A stretch of 64,000 nt of DNA, from the NCBI RefSeq assembly GCF_000764305.2, contig NW_025944508.1, forward strand, positions 124,001 to 188,000, given 5' to 3'. Source of the stretch: Hyalella azteca. Lineage: Eukaryota; Arthropoda; Malacostraca; Amphipoda; Hyalellidae. Positions 59,701-64,000 of the stretch are shown here, piece by piece (within the stretch, counting starts at the first letter, position 1; every line of letters begins with the position of its first letter). The translations under genes were made by a program, and so were the position numbers. Under the pieces are notes generated by a model that saw nothing but the letters and a program-made list of their open reading frames with translations, had not been told where the DNA came from and made no database searches.

Positions 59701-62700
59701 TAGAAAAGCAATCATTTTTACAAAGAAAGCATACGGTATCAGCCACATTTAACGATCACCAGTCTTTCAAACGTAAAAAATCACCGACAAATTCGGATAA
59801 AAGGCTTAATAACATCAAGCTTGGCATGCATAAATTGGAACGGTCAACTGACCAGTTTAGTGAGAACCCTCCTGAGAGTGGTGCGTGTGACAGGGGAGAA
59901 GAGGGATGGAGGAGTGGTCGGGACCAAGTCATTTCTGAGCCAAGCAGTCACCCGCTCACTGCAGCTGCGCACCACCACCCCACAGCACACCGCAACCGCC
60001 TGCTGGAGGAACATGTATTGCAGGAGGGAATTTATATAATGAGTGCACCATCAAAAAGGATAAGTGCACCGCTATTTGGAATAAGAGGAGAGGTAATATA
60101 AATAAGACGCGGCGGAATAAAGGCGGACCAAAAGTACAAGTTGTTACTGAGAGATAACCAGTCCGGGCGACGAATTGACAGGGATGCTTCTGAGAGCAAA
60201 GCTTTGGCTCAATTACACCTGAGAAGGATAACTAGATTTTAATTATATTTAAGACCTTGCACCTGATAAGAGTTAGATGAACGCAATAAATGGAGAATGA
60301 ATAATTTTTCCTTGTAATATTTTTGAGTTAATTTACAAACCACAGATAACCGAGGGCAGCAGTTGATTTGGTCCAAACATTGCTTAAATTGGAAGTAAAT
60401 ATTATTGTACAGAGTAAAAAAATCTAGCAATATAGAGAAATTTTCGGAGGCCAATATAAGAACAGGACCTTATCCGAGATATCACTAGGTAGCAGCATGC
60501 GTAGCAGCTGTTGTTGCTGGTGCAGTTGTTGTTGCAGGTGTTGCACACACTGCTGGGCAACTTGGCCACGCAAACTTGTCAGCGCCTGTAGCAGCTCTCT
60601 TTTGGCCACGGCCTCCACCTCGTCCGTTGAGCTGAACTTTGCACAATCTTGAATTGAGATTTCGGGTTCCAGGGCTGAAGATTCGTGCAAACCAAACTCC
60701 GAGTCAAAACGATCTTGAAGCTGCGCATGGAATAAATAGTGCTGATGCAAACCTGGAGCAAGAACATTGTAAGGGTCCACTAAAACAAACGGGTGTACTC
60801 TTATTACAGGAACACGATAAAAAACGGAAGATCTGTCATACAATTATTACTCTAACAAATACAATGGGCACAATGCATATGATGAGGAAACTTATGCAAC
60901 TACTATTTCTACTAACTATCCTTTTTATCATGCATCAGAATACTATCCATACTAAGTACAAGGACTGACATCACGAGTGGCGAAGGCAACGGCAGCTGGT
61001 AAGAGGGTTGTACGAAGGTGGCGCAGGCAGTTGGTTGTCAGGTGGTCAATTACGAATGTAACACATTCTCGAACGCAAGCTGGCTGCTGGTGAAAGAAAC
61101 TTTCCTCCAGCTGGTTCTGGAAACAAAAGGCGAAGGTCACACTAAATACTTTTCGAAATACGCCGGCATTTAGTAAAAAAAAATCTTCTAACTGGTTTTA
61201 GAAACTGAAAAAACGTCACGCTAGATATCATCGGAAACTAGCAGGCTGTTGCAAGAAACTACTTTCTATCTAATTTCGGAAACAAGATGCAACCGGCGCC
61301 ACAAAATTCCGTTGAGATTGCCCTCTGAACAGAAGGTAGACTAATATAGAATAAGTCTAACCTCCAAGTCCCATTGGAGAACTCGCTTACCAGTATTCAA
61401 AATAAATCCAAAAATAAATTTCGTTTCTTTTCATTTGTGCAAATATTTCAAGGTACGTTCAGAAACTATTTTCAAGACATCCATCAATTAGGTCTGATAC
61501 TTCGTGAGAATACGATTAGAGTCCACATAATTCGTAAGAAACGCGCGCGAAATTTGTCTTAAAATTTTTAGATCGCAAAATAGGATTTTCCCAGTACAAG
61601 TTTGAGCTTTTAACTTTTGAATCGTTATACTTCAACTACATTAATCGTTATAATCAACTACATTCCTCCTCACCAAATGTTTTAATGTTAAAAAATTGAA
61701 AATTCTTTACGGTGATACAGAAAGAAAAGTACAGCTAGCAGTGGTAAGTTCCGGCACCTGAAGACTATGTTGGCTGAGGTCTTGTTTGTTCGAGGGCTTC
61801 TTTCCTTCACTGGCGCTGCCGTCCGTAGTCGCGGAGGGTGAGTCCGGCTGCCTGCGGTGAGGCAGAGCAGAAAGAGGTGCGATTTTGCGGACGCTGCCGT
61901 GCGAGGCTCGGTCTCCGGAACCGTCCAACGCATTTCTGAGCATCCCTTGGAGCGGCGCGAGCTGAGGACACCACTCCTTCAGCAGCTGAGTTGAAATATG
62001 ATAGAGTTACTAACATTAAGCGAGACTCGGGGTCAAGAAAAACACATAGAAGTGATAATAGCACTGAGAAGCCCAGCACTCCTAGAACAACTGAGTTCAA
62101 ACAAGGTAAAGTTACAAACAATGCACGATATTCAGGGGTAAGAAAAATATGTTGAGGTAATACAGGCATGGAGATAACTTTCAACAGAATAATACGTTGA
62201 ATTTAGATAAAAGAACACCCAGACTGATGGGTTGTTTGAGAAGTTGTAACAGTTTAAAAGCAATGAGGCTATTATGAGTAAGCAGTGGAAATGACAATCA
62301 AAATACATACAACGACGAAGATTTGAGAACAAAAATAGGTACATAACTAATCAGGAGCGTTTAGAACAAAATAATAATCAATATACACAACCAAATTACG
62401 AAACAATAATAAATATTTTCTTATAAGAGATTGAAGCAAGGATTCATCAACTCCACTCACATGAGAATCAACACGAATGTGTTCATCGAATCTGTGTGGG
62501 GCAGGAGGGGGAGAAGGAGGACACACCCCCTCAACCAGCTCCTCCCCCCGGTGAGGGGTGTCCGTCAGCGTCATGGTCACATCAGGTGACGTTACTGCCG
62601 TAACGTTGTCACGCGTTCTGCACTTCAGCGGCGTCACAAAACTGCAATACATTGTACCATGTTTAAATTAGAATAATAGTAAAAACCAACGTATGATGCG

Positions 62701-63618
62701 TCACAAACTGCCATAAAATTTATATAATGTGACGCCATCTAATCTGACGAAATCAGTTAATCTAATTCTAATTAAGTTAATTTGTTAATCTAATCAAAAT
62801 CATAATAGTTGAAGTGTAAACAAAAGTAAATATGCCAAGTCACATAACTGATATCGAATGTAGCAGGAGTGAAAGTTCAATAAACGGAAAAACCGTATAG
62901 AACATACTATTATAAATAAGGTAATCATTAATGAAATGATGGTACACTTTGAGTTAGAACTTGTACATGCTCAGAACTCACCACCGAGGAGGTTCTGTAA
63001 CGCTGTTCACTCGGGTGTTAATGGATGAGGTGGCATCAGCATCTCCATACACCGGGTAGCAATCCTCCTCTTGCTTAGTAATATTACACGCTGACGCGAA
63101 TTGTGATGAAACAGGGGAATTTATGTCATGACACAAGACAGCATATTTTGAATCGTATTTGAGTGGAATGTTACTGTTGGAATGGTCTTGATTGCATAGG
63201 TGATGTGAATTCGCATCATTTATTGGCATTACGTTTGTACCGTTGGAACAATGTTCATCAGAACAAATAATTCTATTTTCCACGCCCTCAGCAGTGTTAT
63301 ACGTCACAGAACGGTTCCTAGAAGGAACATCGCAGGTATTGTGTCTCAAATGCATTTCTGATTGGAAATTTGACTCGGAGCGTTGACAGTTCAAACTCCC
63401 ACATTTGTTCAAATTAGTGCATTTACATTTACTGTCTTGTACTGACTGATAAATATGCTGCACGTGAGGATCTGCCCGTAATACAGATTTATTTGGAGAT
63501 ACGGGACGTTGATGGTTGAGTATCTGGGGTACGGATTGCGGGTTTTTATGGTTTGAAATCTTTTTCTTGCTTGGAGTTTTTGAAAAGTTTGATGGCCGCT
63601 CTTGATTGCGCGTAGACT
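56705..63618 (-). CDS. CDAN1: codanin-1-like protein, 3' eleven exons
   Basis: Exons: 62982-63618, 62461-62641, 61758-61985, 60970-61116, 60469-60741, 59853-60002, 58595-59524, 58187-58490, 57705-57839, 57011-57150 and 56705-56827 (TGA). Every junction keeps phase, giving about 1080 codons; the 5' end is beyond the window (vertebrate codanin-1 is about 1200 aa). Family resemblance is best in NQLEESFFHQQPACVRECVT with NCLRHLRTTLLP, CSERVTAWLRNDL, and the helical C-terminus (LQQLLHACVDASLL, MLHDKAVALLQHSW). Codanin-1 binds histone chaperone ASF1 and restrains nuclear histone import; the Drosophila orthologue is Dlt. The exon at 58595-59524 is a 310-residue insert rich in Ser, Thr and Ala. A Gln/His run (QQQLHQQQQ) lies in the 60469 exon. 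The name rests on remembered motifs, not a search. Confidence 0.7.
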
Positions 63619-64000
63619 CTGGAGAAGAAGAGAAAAATTTGAATCCGTAACGGAACTTATTCAAGAGTAGATACAAGCAAATTCTTACTGGTGGCTTTAA
63701 ATTTCGTGCCTGATACTGAAAAATACTAATCATGAAAATTATTTAACAAAATGTTTTCCCACAAATTGCAGACGGCTAGGTAAAAAAATAATAAAATTCA
63801 TATTCATACGTAAAATTCAAAAATTCATACGTAAAAAAATTCAGGCTACAAGTTTTAAGTTAAACCCAACATGAAGGAAAATCTCTGGTAATGCAATGTG
63901 AACATTTCCGGGCCCAAATAAAAAAAGGAATAAAGAAAATGAAGATAAATACACCCAATGAACATCAGCGGCCTAACCGTGAACATGAAAGTTTGAGGAA
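63619..64000. other. CDAN1 intron or upstream region
   Basis: The frame stays open from 63618 to an ATG at 63733, so a start there cannot be ruled out. The strong acceptor (tctcttcttctccag) at 63619 and the missing N-terminal ~150 residues favour an intron. Confidence 0.45.

Noticed and set aside
60742..60843. Upstream extension of the CDAN1 exon 60469-60741 (reads PYNVLAPGL)
   Set aside because: The alternative acceptor at ttttag breaks phase with the exon 60970-61116; the acceptor at gcatcag keeps it.

Overview
The window is a eukaryotic nuclear fragment. It is AT-rich, its genes are split into short exons with GT-AG introns, and it carries many minisatellites, a tRNA-derived SINE and palindromic repeats. 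Secreted two-CUB proteins of this type are common in arthropods, and the dense simple repeats fit a crustacean such as an amphipod. That placement is inference. Ten single N bases (1582, 7854, 9643, 10314, 18086, 22317, 34602, 36642, 46803, 47705) look like contig joins. Most long single-frame ORFs here are repeat artefacts. The real coding content was recovered by joining exons through splice sites and reading phase. Plus strand, 3.9-23.3 kb: first a secreted two-CUB-domain protein (3895-13543), then the 3' exons of an unrecognised gene (19968-23276). Minus strand, 29.6-26.7 kb: a paralogue of that second gene in tail-to-tail orientation. The two share exon phases, a 101-nt last exon and conserved motifs, and look beta-trefoil-like. 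Minus strand, 43.6-36.4 kb: the 5' half of a Ser/Pro-rich protein with one PDZ domain. Its second PDZ exon is present twice. Minus strand, 53.6-45.7 kb: phosphoserine aminotransferase (PSAT1), with the exon carrying the catalytic lysine absent at an assembly gap and one exon found only in a displaced copy at 37.6 kb. Minus strand, from 63.6 kb to 56.7 kb: eleven 3' exons of a codanin-1-like gene (CDAN1), running off the right edge. The rest is intron and intergenic DNA with repeats: a 1.2-kb foldback palindrome (30.08-31.27 kb), at least seven copies of a short palindromic element, three SINE copies, and many tandem arrays. Four observations stand out. (1) Six tandem arrays at five exon edges and one stop codon duplicate the native splice signal or stop, making ladders of alternative splice sites in unrelated genes. 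(2) The paralogous gene pair belongs to no family I can name. (3) A Nextera/Tn5 mate-pair junction adapter remains at 18056-18085. (4) The 35-41 kb and 45.9-47.7 kb regions hold interleaved duplicate fragments of two genes, most easily explained by haplotype or repeat misassembly.
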